Shown here piece by piece: positions 28,291 to 41,600 of a DNA stretch of 64,000 nucleotides. Both the position numbers and the translations under genes were made by a program. Below the pieces are notes generated by a model that was not told the origin of the DNA, ran no database searches, and was given only the letters and a program-made list of their open reading frames with translations. The number at the start of each line of letters is the position of its first letter. Within the stretch, counting starts at the first letter, position 1. The stretch lies in assembly GCF_964204645.1 (NCBI RefSeq), contig NC_134030.1:721855-785854 (forward strand), written 5' to 3'. The DNA comes from Tubulanus polymorphus (lineage: Eukaryota; Nemertea; Palaeonemertea; Tubulaniformes; Tubulanidae).

Positions 28291-29290
28291 GATAAACAAG
28301 ACGGAGAATTTTCTTTAACTGACTGGATCTGGTATAAAATGTAGTATTTCACATCACAAATGGCCCATGTCCGTTTAAAAGAATAACTGTACCGCACTCA
28401 AGGCACCAAGGTTGGAATATGGCTATGGATCATGATAAAATAGTGCGCTACGACCGATAAAATATCAGCTGTCGGTACTCGGTCATGCCATGGTACGTCA
28501 GCAGGCCTACTACTACTCTTCTGTCGCATCGAATCGGAACCTGATTCCCGAAGCAGCCAAGGTCCTAACGAGAAGAATAAACGAAACAAATGTAAGTGTC
28601 CTGCGCTCAATTCTACGGTGTCTAATTATCTTCAAGTGTCTACTCCATCCACACTTTAATGTAGTCTACAAAAACATGGACAAGCGATACTTTAGATTAG
28701 GTTCTCATCAAACAATCTACTGGGGGTTGAGTGTACGTGTAGGTAGTGTACTCACTGCTACTTATCTTATTTTTAGGAAACATTTTTGACAGACCACCGA
28801 TCTACTAGTGAATGATTTTTCCATGGACCCGAAAAGTAGGCCTAGGCCTCTTAGAGTCGTAAGAAGGTAGGCTATTCATGTCATTTATTTACATAACTAT
28901 GAAGTCTTTACATAAATTTCCACATGCAATTTTTTTATTTCAAATGCAATGTTTTTTTTTCAGAGAGTTCAGCCTGTTACAGGAACCTGAACAATGCTAA
29001 TTTAGAGGTCAACTTGTGACTAGATAAGCCAGGTTTACAGGATTGGAGATGATAAAAAGTGAGTAGGCCTCACTGACTGAATGGTAAATACATCATCTGT
29101 AGTCATCGCTGCTGTATTGAATCATTTAACTTTCAGCAATCAATTCATTTTTTTGTTTGCTTTTATTCATCTTTAGGTGATGCAGATGTCAAGTACAAGG
29201 ACATGAAGTTGAATCTTTAAACTGGGGATTGTCAAGATTTTACTTGTTTCCATCTTTTCACTTAGATGTTTGAATAAATCTAAACATATA
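28277..29290 (+). other. Small spliced transcript, coding status uncertain
   Basis: Downstream of the promoter at 28.0-28.3 kb lie consensus splice sites defining exons ending at 28591 (AAAT|GTAAGT), 28777-28866, 28974-29058 and 29177 to about 29295, with AATAAA at 29273-29278. Possible ORFs are all short: ATG 28490 gives 46 codons across the first junction (MVRQQAYYYSSVASNRNLIP...), and ATG at about 28823 gives 26 codons across the second (MDPKSRPRPLRVVRR...). No protein family is recognised. It could be a microprotein gene or a long non-coding RNA. Stops lie well upstream of later junctions, which would favour nonsense-mediated decay if translated. Confidence 0.45.
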
Positions 29291-29659
29291 AAAGAGCTTT
29301 TTTTCTTATGCGTATTCCTGAAGTCGTGAATTCCTATTCATTCCTAATATCAGAAGAAAATAAGAGAAGCTTCGTCTACACTTGCATCTTATACCGAGGT
29401 TATGCGTCTACACTAAGCTCGAAACACGGGTTGAATGCAAAAAGCCAGGTTTTTGAAAAAGGAGTTATATAACCTATTGATAATTGAACCTATGTTCACG
29501 AAAAACTCTACAGATGTGGATTCAGTTACTGGAGCTAAATTAAGTGTAGATGCAGCCCTGCAAACGCTGGGTTTATAGGAACCCGCATACTTTGAAACCC
29601 GGGTTCAACGAGCTGTAGACGTGGTAATATATATCGCAGTCAGAGAAAGAAGCAAATTG

Positions 29660-29977
29660 AAAGTACATCAATCTTTTATTTCCAACCTAAAACAATGAGA
29701 CAGAAGGTTTGAATGCAACAAGCCATTTGAGCAATTGCGGTTACTAATTTGTAAAATGTATTGATATGATATGGAAGACCAACTGCTGAATTCCATGGGT
29801 ACCATCAGAACCAAATGCACGCTACTTGCCATCTACCTGAAATAAACAAATGTCAATATTATGTTATAAACAAATAAATATGAAAAAAATGCAAATTTCT
29901 GCTTGATACAACTTACATTTGAATGGGAAAAATCGGTTATAAAATATCTGCTATGTCTGACAAATAACTGACGAATC
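29660..29977 (-). CDS. Possible 3' end of an unrecognised small gene
   Basis: On the minus strand an acceptor (TTTTATAG|GATTCG) opens a 61-nt exon at 29917-29977 encoding IRQLFVRHSRYFITDFSHSN, ending AAAT|GTAAGT. The next acceptor (TTTATTTCAG|GTAGAT) at 29836 adds VDGK and a stop. An AATAAA on the minus strand (TTTATT at 29675-29680) would terminate the transcript. The two exons join in frame, but no upstream exon was found and the family is unknown. It would be convergent with the transcript at 28.3-29.3 kb. Confidence 0.35.
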
Positions 29978-30164
29978 CTATAAAACAAAAAATATATTAT
30001 CTTTAAAATAAAATTAACAATTCAAAGATTTTTGGCAATCTTCCAATACAATATACATAGGTCCCTAGTAGGCCTACGCTAAACACTAACTGAGCCAGAC
30101 AACCTGATATCCTTTCAAACAAAACTGAATTCGACATTAGATGTGAGATGCGTGAAAATGAGCC

Positions 30165-30445
30165 ATAGGCTGCTTTTCCACGAGAAACAGATCAATCAAA
30201 TTTATTTCCCTTTAGCCGTTTCCACAACAAGGGTGCGGCACTGTTGGACAGGACAGACACACATTTTCGAGTCAGTATTAATCAATTGTTTACTGTGACT
30301 GCGCAGTAATTAGTCAGAATTTTAAGGGAAATCCCCTACAAAAATCGCCCAACCACCCGAAGACCTGCACACAAATTTCTGTGTCAGAGCCAAAATTGAG
30401 GTAACGCCTGCGCTTTTACAACTTTCTCGTGGAAAATCCTAGTTT
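30165..30445. mobile_element. MITE-like element with TTTTCCACGAGAAA ends
   Basis: CTTTTCCACGAGAAAC at about 30174 and its inverse TTTCTCGTGGAAAA at about 30422 bracket about 250 bp with no ORF. GGACAGGACAGACACACATT occurs inside. Ends are short and the target duplication is not clear. Confidence 0.5.
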
Positions 30446-32121
30446 AGGCATATTACGCAACGAATTCAATATTTCCTTATGCCAAATGATTATTCTCATA
30501 ATAGTCCTTCATTTCAGGATTCAATAAGTCTCAGTATGTGTTTTATAGAGTGTGGCACTAGTCCAATTACAATAATTTTCGAATTTGGTCCGCAGTTTAC
30601 GATTAGGCCTAACTTGATGACGCAAATTCTAAGTCAACTCATAATAGGGAGTACACATTCTATATATCAAAATTGACAGGAGAACAAGATCTAATTACGT
30701 ATGTTTTCAGATTTCGAATGAACCCAATTATATTCGAGTAAAAGTCATCAAAATTAATAAGGTAAAAACGCTAGCTCATAAAATTAGTTTTGAAGTAGTA
30801 CGAGAAACTGGGAATATCTCACTTATTTCCAATGCCATATAGACATATAAGGTATCATTCGATTCGTTTTTAGATGGGTTTTAATACTATTGTGTATTTG
30901 GATGACTGAACTGTCTATTCTACCTTAAATTCTTCCAAATCTTTGAGATTTCGGAGGCCCAAAACCGGCAAAATGACAAAATTACTTCCTGGTTTTCAGC
31001 GCCGCCCTGGGAAATTAATATGGCGAAAGTTGAGAAAACTGGAACATAGCTAAACGCTAAAACACGTATATTTTCGTTTTAGATGTGGTTCGGTTCGAAT
31101 CCCTAATACTTAATACCTTAAAACGTGACATTAGTCCGGGTGCCGTTCCGTATTCATTCAACACGCGCGCTCAACCGCGAAGCTATTTTTAGCGCAACAA
31201 TCAATTTAACCAATAGAGACGCGCTACGTCATAACGTTCGACATGGTCGCATTTGCCTTTACTCGTACCGTCGTGTCACAGGGTCTTATCATTCTACTTA
31301 CCACAAGATAAGAGTAAAACTGGACTGAATAACTTACCTTTGTTTGCGACTGTTTGTTACTATATTTTCCTCTCATTTACTTAACATTTTTTTTTAAATT
31401 GAATTATATATTTTCGCGCTGTTATTGATACTGAATTGAACACAACATTTAGATATCTTTTTAATCAGTTTCATTATCAAAACATGTATAAGGTATTTAC
31501 AGCGTTTTTCGCCATTTACCTTAAGAATAGTTATCAATTACTATATAACATATATTTTATCATCTTTAAGCTTCGCCGCTAAGCTATTTTGTCTATTGTG
31601 CTATTTCTCGCTCACATTGTCTAAATTGTAGACCTTGAGTTTATCAAATAAACTGTAAACTGTAAACTGTTTGTTATCAAAATAAAATAGTTTACATTTA
31701 CAAATCAGAAGACAAAATAGGTAAAGTGGGTTTCAGGTTGAAGATCGAAAAAAATGAAAATACAAAAATTGATATTATCAAATATTTCGTAATCAATAAT
31801 TGTGATAATGATGATTTATCTGCACTTTGAATAAGATTAGAAAATTTAAAAATAGAAAATGCAATTATCGGCGAAATACATTGGGCTAACTTTGAGATTA
31901 CAAAAATTGTCGATATAAAAAAAAATATTATCATTTTGTTTATTTAGAAAAAAATCAAAAGTGATAGTAAAATATTGAATCATTTAACTTCTTTAAAATA
32001 TTTTCATTTTTTACCCTTTGGTCAGAAAAACCACTTTCCCTATTGCTCGTCGAAACGCCAAACTAAGTATTTGCGTTCAAGGAAAGTGTTGGATTTAGTA
32101 CCGATTCTAACGTACTGTTTA

Positions 32122-32751
32122 TCACCAGATTTCCAATTTCATATATATATAATATATTGCGCCTTTAATAACCATCGAATTAGTGTTCACATTGTTTTTG
32201 TTGAATTTCAATGAGTTGAATATGAAAGCTTTCTCGTTACAGTTACCGCCCACGCAAATCATCACGTTTAAATATTGTTCAGATTTATTTATCCTTAATT
32301 CGAAAAATGTTTTTGAATTGAGTGTAACTCGTTCAGAACTGCAAACTATTTGGGAATCTGGAGATAATCGTTTCGTGTCCGAATAGCACAGCGTCGAATC
32401 ATTGAATCTGATGTAAATTCCTCCAGATGGAAATCTGATAAATGTATGTTTGTTTTCCTGGCCACCAATAGAGATCAGTTTGTAATTACAGGAAAAATAG
32501 AAATCAAACCAATTGAATTCTATTGTCGGTTCAAAAGTCAGTTTATCTTTATCCGAATTTTTGAATCTCACGAATGAATTTTGTTTTGGCTGTGAACTGG
32601 AACTGCTTTTGCCGCTCCAGGTCCAAACGCCAGAATCAGTTTGGGAATATGTAGCACTAGAATCGGCTTCGCAATTTATAAATATTGTCATGAAAATCAT
32701 CAGACACGCGACACATCGCGCTGGAGGCTTCCATTTAGTGTCCGCAGTCAT
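32122..32751 (-). pseudogene. Paralog copy 2 of the secreted-protein exon, probably degenerate
   Basis: Begins MTADTKWKPPARC (ATG at 32751) with the same leader, GVWTWSGKSSSSSQPKQNS, FDFYFSC and FFELRINKSEQYLNVMICV blocks as copy 1. Near the 3' end an AT-dinucleotide run (about 32143-32160) shifts the frame, so the reading ends at IYYIYMKLEIW and a stop instead of the copy 1 ending. The consensus donor of copy 1 is deleted: AATCGG is followed directly by TACTAAATCC. Upstream the frame is open through a GDRTHS repeat. The flanking DNA is also duplicated (about 31280-33230 against 25790-27660). Truncated but functional protein cannot be excluded. Confidence 0.6.
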
Positions 32752-33339
32752 AGATTCGCGTTGTGTGTACATCATCAAATTCACGGACGGAAGGAGGCGG
32801 TCTCCGTGTGCGATGCTGTGTGTACGGTCTCCGTGTGCTCTGCTGTGTGTACGGTCTCCGTGTGCGCTGTTGTGTGCACCATCTGGAACGTGGTTTATAA
32901 ACAGCCGCTCGCACGGTCTCTGTGGAACGAATCGGCACTGCACTGTCAGAAATCACCTGACTAATCACGCGGATGTTGCTCTCCCTCCCGGGCCCCTCCC
33001 ATCTCCCCTCCCTCCCTTTACCTATCCCTCCCCTCGCTGGGGAACCGATTGATAAACCGATATGACAAGAGACAATTCAGTCTCCCCCTGACGGCACCCG
33101 CTAAAACCAAAGCGTGCAGCGGTGGCCAGTGCCGCCGGAACTGAAGAACCGCACCTTTCAATCAGTAGGCTGTTAAAAGGTTTATTTTCAATAATTATAC
33201 GTTATCCTCACATCGACAACATGAAGTATAAACCAAAAAAATTAGTTTCAGCAGTTTAACAAGAATTTTAGAATGAGTCCGCCGGACCTCTGGTCGGTGT
33301 AATCTGTCATAGAATAATTCTATTCGGTAAATAGTTTGT

Positions 33340-33900
33340 ATAGACATGCGAATAGTTAATTAGTTCACACATTTGCCGCTAGTGTAATGTATAGAGGCAG
33401 CACTAGACGGTTTGTATTTATACCCGCGCTTTTCCTACTGTGGCATGTGATGGTGAATCGTCCTGGTTCGAACCCGGATTTACTGATTGAGCGCGGTCCT
33501 AATGCTGATACTGAATAGATGATGTACAGGGGTGTACCGGGCTCGAACCCAGTAATTACTGATACTGATTCAGAGTGGTCCTGATGCTGTATAGCGGAGT
33601 GTACTGGGGTGTCTCTGGACGCCGGTTCGAACCCAGTAATTATTGACTGGTGATACCGATTCTGAGTGGCACTGATGCTGAATAGAGGATCTACAGTACA
33701 ACAGGGGCGGGTGTCCCGGGTTCGAGCCCAGTAATTACTGATTCTGATTCAGAGTGGTCCTGATGCTGAAAATATGATGAGTGTCCCGGGTTCGAACCCA
33801 AATTACTGATATTCATTTAGAGTGGCGCTGATGCTGAACAGAGGATGTACAGGGGTGTCCCGGGTTCGAAGCCGATATTGACAGCAATTTCGAATTTTGA
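33340..33900. repeat. Composite repeat with tandem B-box units
   Basis: A TACTGTGGCATGTGATGGTG boundary block (shared with 23.2 and 62.6 kb) leads into about five 75-90 bp units, each with CCCGGGTTCGAACCCAGTAA and GATTCAGAGTGGTCCTGATG. GGTTCGAACCC matches the pol III B-box. The same unit is amplified in the opposite orientation at 56380-56735. Confidence 0.8.
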
Positions 33901-35870
33901 TCTGATAAAATTCCTCGATGATTTGAAAACTCTTAAAATCATTCAGCGAATTTGAGAACGAGGAAAGACGAACAAAACGCAAACATACAGAATCGTTGCT
34001 TCTTTTTATTCCTAGAACAATGAATTGAATTTGTGGGTGAATTTTAGCTGGATATTTATTATATCATCAACAGTAACAATTACATGCACCAGAAACACTA
34101 TATATACCATAGTAGAACTAACAGAACTAACAGAGCTGGTCAGAACTAACAGAGCTGGTCAGAGCTAACAGAACTGATAAGTGTCAGCAGCAGACTGGTG
34201 CAAACTGGATACATAATCAATAAGCGGAAATATGTTAAAGTTCACCGGTTGATCCGCTGTAGAACAGACCATTATTCATATATAGAAATATAATGCCATA
34301 GTTCGTTTGCCGTCAATGCTGGAGACTTAATCTACAAGATAATCCTAGTTTCATAGACATGAGTTAGACATTAAGACCAGTCCAAAGACAATCTTAGTTC
34401 TATAACCCATCTAACTTGAACTCAAATCAAACTCGATTTATGTTCTATGCTGTTCTGTCTGCGCCTGGTCTTAAGATTTAAGTCCACTTTTGGATTTAAG
34501 TCAATCTTAACGTATGTACAAAAGTGATCTTGAATCCTAAGACTGGTCTTAATTTGTTACGTAGATTGGCTATAGAATTAAGTTGGTCTGTGTGTCAGTA
34601 GCCTGACTATGGAACCCTGGATGTTCTATGTGCAGTGGTCAGAACACAAAGAAAAACAGTTTGGGTGATTTAAAGATTTGATCTCCACTTTAAACAGAAT
34701 TACAATCTCACATTTCAGTGACCGCCACAAAATGGCGCCTAGAAACTGGAAACTTCTTTATTGACTGAAAATGTCTATCAATATGAAGAAATATTTCGGG
34801 TGGCTACTATACTATACAATGTACCAACCTGCGTCAGTCAAAAATGAAAATTCTAATATTTTTGATCGAGAGCTATGCGTGATGAGCTTTCCAGTGATAT
34901 AAAATTTAAGGGGTATATAATTGAGTTGATAGCATTACAAGCCTTCAGACTGAAAGTAAAGTTTCATATGAAAATGATTACAAACAGTAGTAACCACCCT
35001 TCATCTCTGCCTAAAAAGATTCAATATAAACATTTTAAGTCAATTTTACAATTGTGGGACGTTTTATTACTAAATCATGGATATTTTGGTTTGAAACATA
35101 GAACAGATATACACAGAACATAGCAGCTTCACCGGGCTTTACTACCCCTCCACCCTTCAAAAATACACTACAGCTAATTATAATAATAATCACACTGATC
35201 GCGATTAAATTTACATAATTAACATACAGCAGCGATTAGTTAGATATTTAAGCATTATTATCATTATTATTAATCAATATTATCTCTTATTATTATCATC
35301 TATTATCACATGAGCTATTAAATATGTAACTTTACTGCAAGCGCCACCTACGCGTTTGAAACTAATTATAATTATAGCAATAATTATTACGATATATATT
35401 ATAACATTATGAGATTTTCCTAGCCACGTTTGTGTCTCTAGTTAGATGCGATTAATTGTTGATTATACAGAGACTTGTTATTGATATTGTGGGAGTCAAA
35501 AATAATACAAATACTACAATTCATACAGGCAATATTGGATTTTGATGAAATCCAATATGGCCGCCGACCGTAATATGACACAGGTGTATTGATAGGTAGG
35601 GGGAGGGGAGTGGGGGGAGGGGAGTGGGGGGAGCGAGGGAGGATTCTAGAATTGCAGACAACCGGAGATGAGTTACTCAATATTAACTCATTGATGATAT
35701 AAGGAAACGGTTACCATTAGTTACTACCATAAATACGCTCCATTCAGGAGGGGTTACAAAAACGGGAGGGAGGTAATGAGGGAGGTTTGGAGGTTAATAA
35801 CTTTCCCATCATGAAACAAGAGTTTAAGAAAAGCAAGAACACATTAAACAAATGTAACTACAAATATAGA
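33900..35870. other. AT-rich intergenic DNA
   Basis: No gene recognised. It includes the foldback repeat at 34340-34625 (see 25540), a G-rich stretch GGGGGAGGGGAGTGGGGGGA at about 35599-35635 and ATTATT-rich sequence at 35240-35410. Confidence 0.5.
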
Positions 35871-35879
35871 CAATAATTA

Positions 35880-36660
35880 GATGAGAAATTGACAACGCGA
35901 TAGCAGTATCCAGATAGCGGTACCCATCTGGATAGCGGTATCCAGATAGCGGTACCCATCTGGGTAGTGGTATCCAGATAGCGGTACCCATCTGGGTAGT
36001 GGTATCCAGATAGCGGTACCCATCTGGGTAGTGGTATCCAGATAGCTGTACCCGCCTGGATAGCGGTATCCAGATAGCAGTATCCAGATAGCGGTATCCA
36101 TCTGGGTAGTGGTATCAGTACCCATCCGGGTAGCGGTATACCCATCTGGGTAGTGGTATACCCATCCCCGGTAGCGGTATACCCATCCTGGGTAGCGGTA
36201 TCAGTACCCATCCGGGTAGCGGTATACCCATCTGGGTAGTGGTATACCCATCCCCGGTAGCGGTATACCCATCCTGGGTAGTGGTATCAGTACCCATCCC
36301 CGGTAGCGGTATACCCATCCTGGGTAGCGGTATACCCGTCTGGGTAGTGGTATCAGTACCCATCCGGGTAGCGGTATCAGTACCCGTCTGGGTAGCGGTA
36401 TACCCATCCTGGGTAGTGGTATCAGTACCCATCCGGGTAGCGGTATACCCGTCTGGGTAGTGGTATCAGTACCCATCCGGGTAGCGGTATACCCGTCTGG
36501 GTAGTGGTATCAGTACCCGCCTGGGTAGCGGTATACCCGCCTGGGTAGCGGTATACCCGTCTGGGTGGCGGTATACCCGTCTGGGTGGCGGTATACCCGT
36601 CTGGGTAGCGGTATACCCATCTGGGTAGCGGTATACCCGTCTGGGTAGCGGTATCTCGAT
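35880..36660. repeat. Minisatellite of CCATCTGGGTAGCGGTAT units (18-33 bp)
   Basis: More than 35 copies of a CCCATCTGGGTAGCGGTAT-type unit with higher-order alternation (GGTATCAGTACCCATCCGGG against GGTATACCCGTCTGGG). Each unit is partly palindromic (CCCATCTGGG, GGTATACC). It yields only artefactual repeated-peptide frames. Confidence 0.92.
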
Positions 36661-37449
36661 AGTATGTACAATACATAGTTAACCATGAGGTATTTATATG
36701 TATAGTATTATTATATTAATTATAACTGAATTAAGTTATAATTAATCAATCAATGCCTTTTAGTTTAAACAACCACCATGATGACCTTCGGTCCTGTGCG
36801 ACCCCTGTCTGCTTGAACCCTGTACTGTGTAGCCTGGCACCTCACCTAACTTGGCCTGAACCCGTACAGGAGCTGCACTTTGCTCTGGGGAATCACCTGT
36901 ACTGCGCCCTGGGGTACTGAATGACCCCTGTACTGGGCCTGAGGTACTGAACGACCCCTGTCCTGGGCCCAGATGACACATATCTAATTAATGCCCTATA
37001 ATTGTTACATTTATAACAAAACATTTAGAACACTGAACTCATTGAAAACTGTTTTCAATTATCTTTCACGTTGAGTGGAAACAAAACTCATTCCTCACTC
37101 TGCGTGACCCTCACAGACGCATGAACCTCACTGCATGCAGAGAGGTTCCACAAGAACCTCCTCGAAATAACACCACTATGATTCGGGATTTTGAGAAATA
37201 TTTCAAACCAAGTTTATCCTAAATGAACCCAAAAGACAATCAACTCATGAAACAAATTCACAATTTTACAGAAATTTTACAATTTTACAGATTCTGATTA
37301 ATTCCTCGTTGGGAGAATTTGAAAAATGAAAAAGAAATAAATACCGTGTCTCCTCAAGTTAACAATGTTCGTGAAGTCGTTGAATTTGGATAAAACACTG
37401 AAATATTTACACAATCGTGATTTGTTTTAAAAAGAACACCATGATCTGA

Positions 37450-38170
37450 TTCTACATTAACTGGATCCAGTTTTACAGTTTAGGATCCAGTTCCAAAGTT
37501 CTGGATCCAGTTCCAAAGTTCTGGATCCAATTCCACAGTTCTTAACCCAATTCCACAGTTCTGGATCCAATTCTACAGTTCTGGACTCAGTTCCACAGTT
37601 CTGGACCCAGTTCCACAGTTCTGGATCCAATTCCACAGTTCTGGATCCAATTCTACAGTTCTGGACTCAGTTCCACAGTTCTGGACCCAGTTCCACAGTT
37701 CTGGATCCAATTCCACAGTTCTTAACCCAGTTCCATAGTTCTGGATCCAATTCTACAGTTCTGGACTCAGTTCCACAGTTCTGGATCCAGTTCCACAGTT
37801 CTGGACTCAGTTCCACAGTTCTTAACCCAGTTCCACAGTTCTGGATCCAGTTCCACAGTTCTGGATCCAGTTCCACAGTTCTGGACTCAGTTCCACAGTT
37901 CTTAACCCAGTTCCACAGTTCTGGATCCAGTTCCACAGTTCTGGATCCAGTTCCACAGTTCTGGACTCAGTTCCACAGTTCTGGACTCAGTTCCACAGTT
38001 CTGGATCCAGTTCCACAGTTCTGGACTCAGTTCCACAGTTCTGGACTCAGTTCCACAGTTCTGAACCTAGTTCCACAGTTCTGGATCCAGTTCCACAGTT
38101 CTGGACTCAGTTCCACAGTTCTGGACTCAGTTCCACAGTTCTGGATCCAGTTCCACAGTTCTGGAACCAG
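37450..38170. repeat. 20-bp minisatellite CTGGATCCAGTTCCACAGTT
   Basis: About 36 units of 20 bp, mostly CTGGATCCAGTTCCACAGTT and CTGGACTCAGTTCCACAGTT. It is the reverse complement of the array at 53755-54615. It lies downstream of the zinc-finger gene and would be within or just beyond its 3' UTR. Confidence 0.93.
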
Positions 38171-38634
38171 TTGACTTATTATTTACAATACATCTATTTA
38201 CAATACACCAATACATCTATCTACAATTGTTCATTTATTTACAGTTTTAGTCATACAACGCATTCTATAAAATAAAATTTCTGTCAATATGACATAAGTT
38301 TGGTCCACTCTGTATTTGACACTATTTCTATCACTGGGTAGACATCTGGGGTTGGAGGGGGAAACTCTGAGAGAAGGGAAACGAACATTTGGGGAGGAGG
38401 GCTGTCTGGGGGAGAGGCCGTCTTGGGAGAAGGGCAAAGTAGTTACATAATTTGTTCCAAACCCTTGAGTGAGAACACATCAGTGTATTATATTGTATAT
38501 AATGAGTTATCTTACATTAGTGAAAAATATACAAACTAAACATCAGTGAAGTGAAGTGGTGGTTCACTTCCACAGTAGTGTGAATTAACATCTAACCTAT
38601 AACCCGTTTGTTCATTAACGAGCTGTATAATTGA

Positions 38635-41600
38635 TTAATCAATATGAGTTGGTGCTGGTGAATCGAGACCGGTTGTATTCGTACTATCGGCTTCAGTTTG
38701 TGTTACTGATGTTCTCACTAAACTCAACGGTAATTCATGACGACGCTGTACACCTACCCCTGACACAAGCGATGACGGCTGCACACCTACCCCTGATACA
38801 AGCGAGGAATGCTGAACATCCGCTCCTGACAATGACGACTGCTGTACACCTACGCCCGACTCCCCTGAAGGCTGTACACCTACCCCTGAAATAGTCGCTA
38901 GCTGTACACCTACCCCTGACTCGAGCAGCATCGGTCGCGTATACTGTGTCGCATCAGACGGTGATAATTGAACGGTTGCCACGGTAACATCAGATTGAGC
39001 GGTGGTCGCGAGTTCCGAGAGACATCTCAACTGGGCGCTAGCGGTCAGACGTACGTTGCCGTGACAACTATTACCAACCGGCTGGTTACCACTGGCGACA
39101 GGTTGGTTACTACCGGTAACAGAATGGTTGCTACCGGTAATGGTCGATGGTAGTGAATGAATAACGTCTGTCGTCGTCGCGGTGATATTTACCGGTAACC
39201 GTGACGACGCGATTGACGCTAACATCGGGAAACGACCTTGAAGATTTTCCGGCAGAGAAATTCTCGATGCGACGATCGACGGAACAACGCGATTGGTCGA
39301 AATCGTAACCAATGACGACGGAGACGACTCGGTGGACTGGTCGTCGACGTCGATATCGTCGCCGGGAGGTAATATAGATGGCGCCGGTGGTGTTCCGTCT
39401 TTACTCTTCTCGTGTTCTAGTACGTGTTCGACGAACAACGAGTGATCCCTAAAACACGTATTACAAGCCTGACACTCGTACAATTCTCCGTCCGTTTCCT
39501 GTTTAATATCCTCGTCCGACGTCTGATGCAGTTGAAGGTGAAGGTCGTACGAGTTTAAATATTTGAATATTTTACCGCAGGTGGCGCACGTGAATTCACC
39601 GGTATCGGTAACCGCGGCGACGTTACCTCCGTGCGCGTCGTGTATCGCGGTGTGCATGTCGAAACTCGATTGAAATCGGAATCGTTTATCGCACAATTTA
39701 CAATCGTAGGAAACATCCGAGCGAAGTTCGCCTTCTTTCGGTATCGCGTGGCGACCTTTAATACGAGCCTGCGATTGGTGAACGCTCAGATATTTCTTAG
39801 AAGCGAACGCGCGACCGCATTCGCACACAAACGGTTTACTAGATGAATGTTGTCTGATGTGAACCGTTAGATCGCCTTTATACGTGTAAGTACGACCGCA
39901 GATACTGCATTTATACGGTTTCTGTTTCGTGTGAGAACGAATGTGTTCCATTAGTTTACTGAAATATTTGAAATGTTTCCCGCAGTATTCGCACGCTCGA
40001 ACCTGAGTCTCGCCGGTCGACTCGTCTTTATATATATAATCCTGCGGAGAGATCGTTTTATGCGATTCCTCGTCGACGATAATCAATCCGTTTATCGTTT
40101 CTTTCGTCATCTGTCCGAGATCTAGTTCTTTAACGCGACCCGACGATCCGCAAACCAGTCCGGAGTCCGGCTCAGATTTTACGCCGCTGTCTAGCGTTTT
40201 CGATTCCGACGAGGAGTCCGACGATTTAACCGATTCCGAACGTTGGAAGATGGTGTATTGTTGCGATTGTTGCGCGGTCGCCGCCGGTGATAACGGGGTC
40301 AGTCGGTACGTCGTTCCGTATAAGCTGCGTACCGCGTCGTTAGGGGTTAACGGCGTTAACTGTTGTAATTGAGCGGCGGTTGCCGGGCGTAAAGGAGCGA
40401 GAGTAGTCAATCTAGCGGTAGTATTATCGTTAGAGTGGTCGCCTGACCCGTCGACCGGTATCGACTGATCGACCGGTTCTAACCCTTGCGCCTCGGTGAT
40501 GGTCGTTAACCCTCGACTCGTCGGAACAATGGAAACCGGTAACGACCCGACCGTCGTTAGGTAATACTTTGGATACGCCGTCGCCGGTAACCGCGACAAC
40601 GCGTTCAATTTATTGATCGATTCTGATTGTTGGTCGTCGTAATAACGCGCCGAGTCGTAACTAGACGTCGTGGTTACCATGCCGACGAGTGAGTTATTGA
40701 CTCCCTCTGGTGAGAGAATGGCCGAACTATTGTGAATATTTCTTTCCAATTCGAGAACTTTATGAATGTTATTTTCAGCGGGAGTCGATGATGTCATCAG
40801 ATCGTGAAGAGCTTGACGTACTCCTTGTTCGCATTTAACACCTACAGGTGGCGCCACTAACTCCGATTTATTCTCGGCGGATGTCATTAAACCGTAAACG
40901 GCATCACGTGACCCGGAACCACCCGCGGTCGGACTACAGAAACTCTGTAACATCTCTCGAATAACGGAGGATGATCCGGAGCCACCCACTCCACCGCCGA
41001 GCGAACCCTTACGCGATAAATCAGTCGGATGATTCTGATCGATGGTTGCCGTGACTACGACGTCGTGAGGTACTGGAGCCGGAGTAGCGGTACTGGCGGC
41101 TGAAGCGAGGGCGGAGAGACTCGGAGCGGATGCACTGTGACACAGTATCGCTCCTCCACCGTGACCTCGCGACGGTGGAGGAGGTGGAGAATGATCCACT
41201 AATCTTTCCACACTCTTCTCTCTTTTATATAAAAAACTACGCACTTTATCTTTCACATTTTGACCACTTGACTGTTGACCAGTTGACTGTTGACCCGTTG
41301 ACTGCTGACTGGTCGACTGTTGACTCGTCGACTGATCACTCGACTCAGACAGACGTTTCTGATTGCGGTTGTCATGACGATGAAGCCTCTCGAGTATCTC
41401 TCGATGTTCGTGATGTAAATCATTAGGTAATACGACGTCGCTATGACGACGCTCTAACGGATTACGATATTGTTGTAGATCGTCGGGTAGAAGATTACGG
41501 TCGTCATGACGATGATGGTCGTCGACTCGTAGTACCATCGGCTGACCGATCAATTTAGATTTTAAAGTCTGCATATTCTGAATGTCAGTCGGAGGAGATC

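Noticed and set aside
35858-36676. Several overlapping PLPRWV / TTTQMG repeat ORFs
   Set aside because: All three frames of the same CCATCTGGGTAGCGGTAT minisatellite are open by composition. No start context or splice signals.
36760-36981. 73-codon minus-strand ORF with SFST/GPVQGS repeats
   Set aside because: Short repeated GTACAGGGGTC words give a low-complexity frame. No splice sites or homology.
37667-37936. ELDPELWNW repeat ORF (also at 53752-53940 in the inverse array)
   Set aside because: 20-bp minisatellite read through; 60 bp (20 codons) makes the frame periodic. Not a gene.
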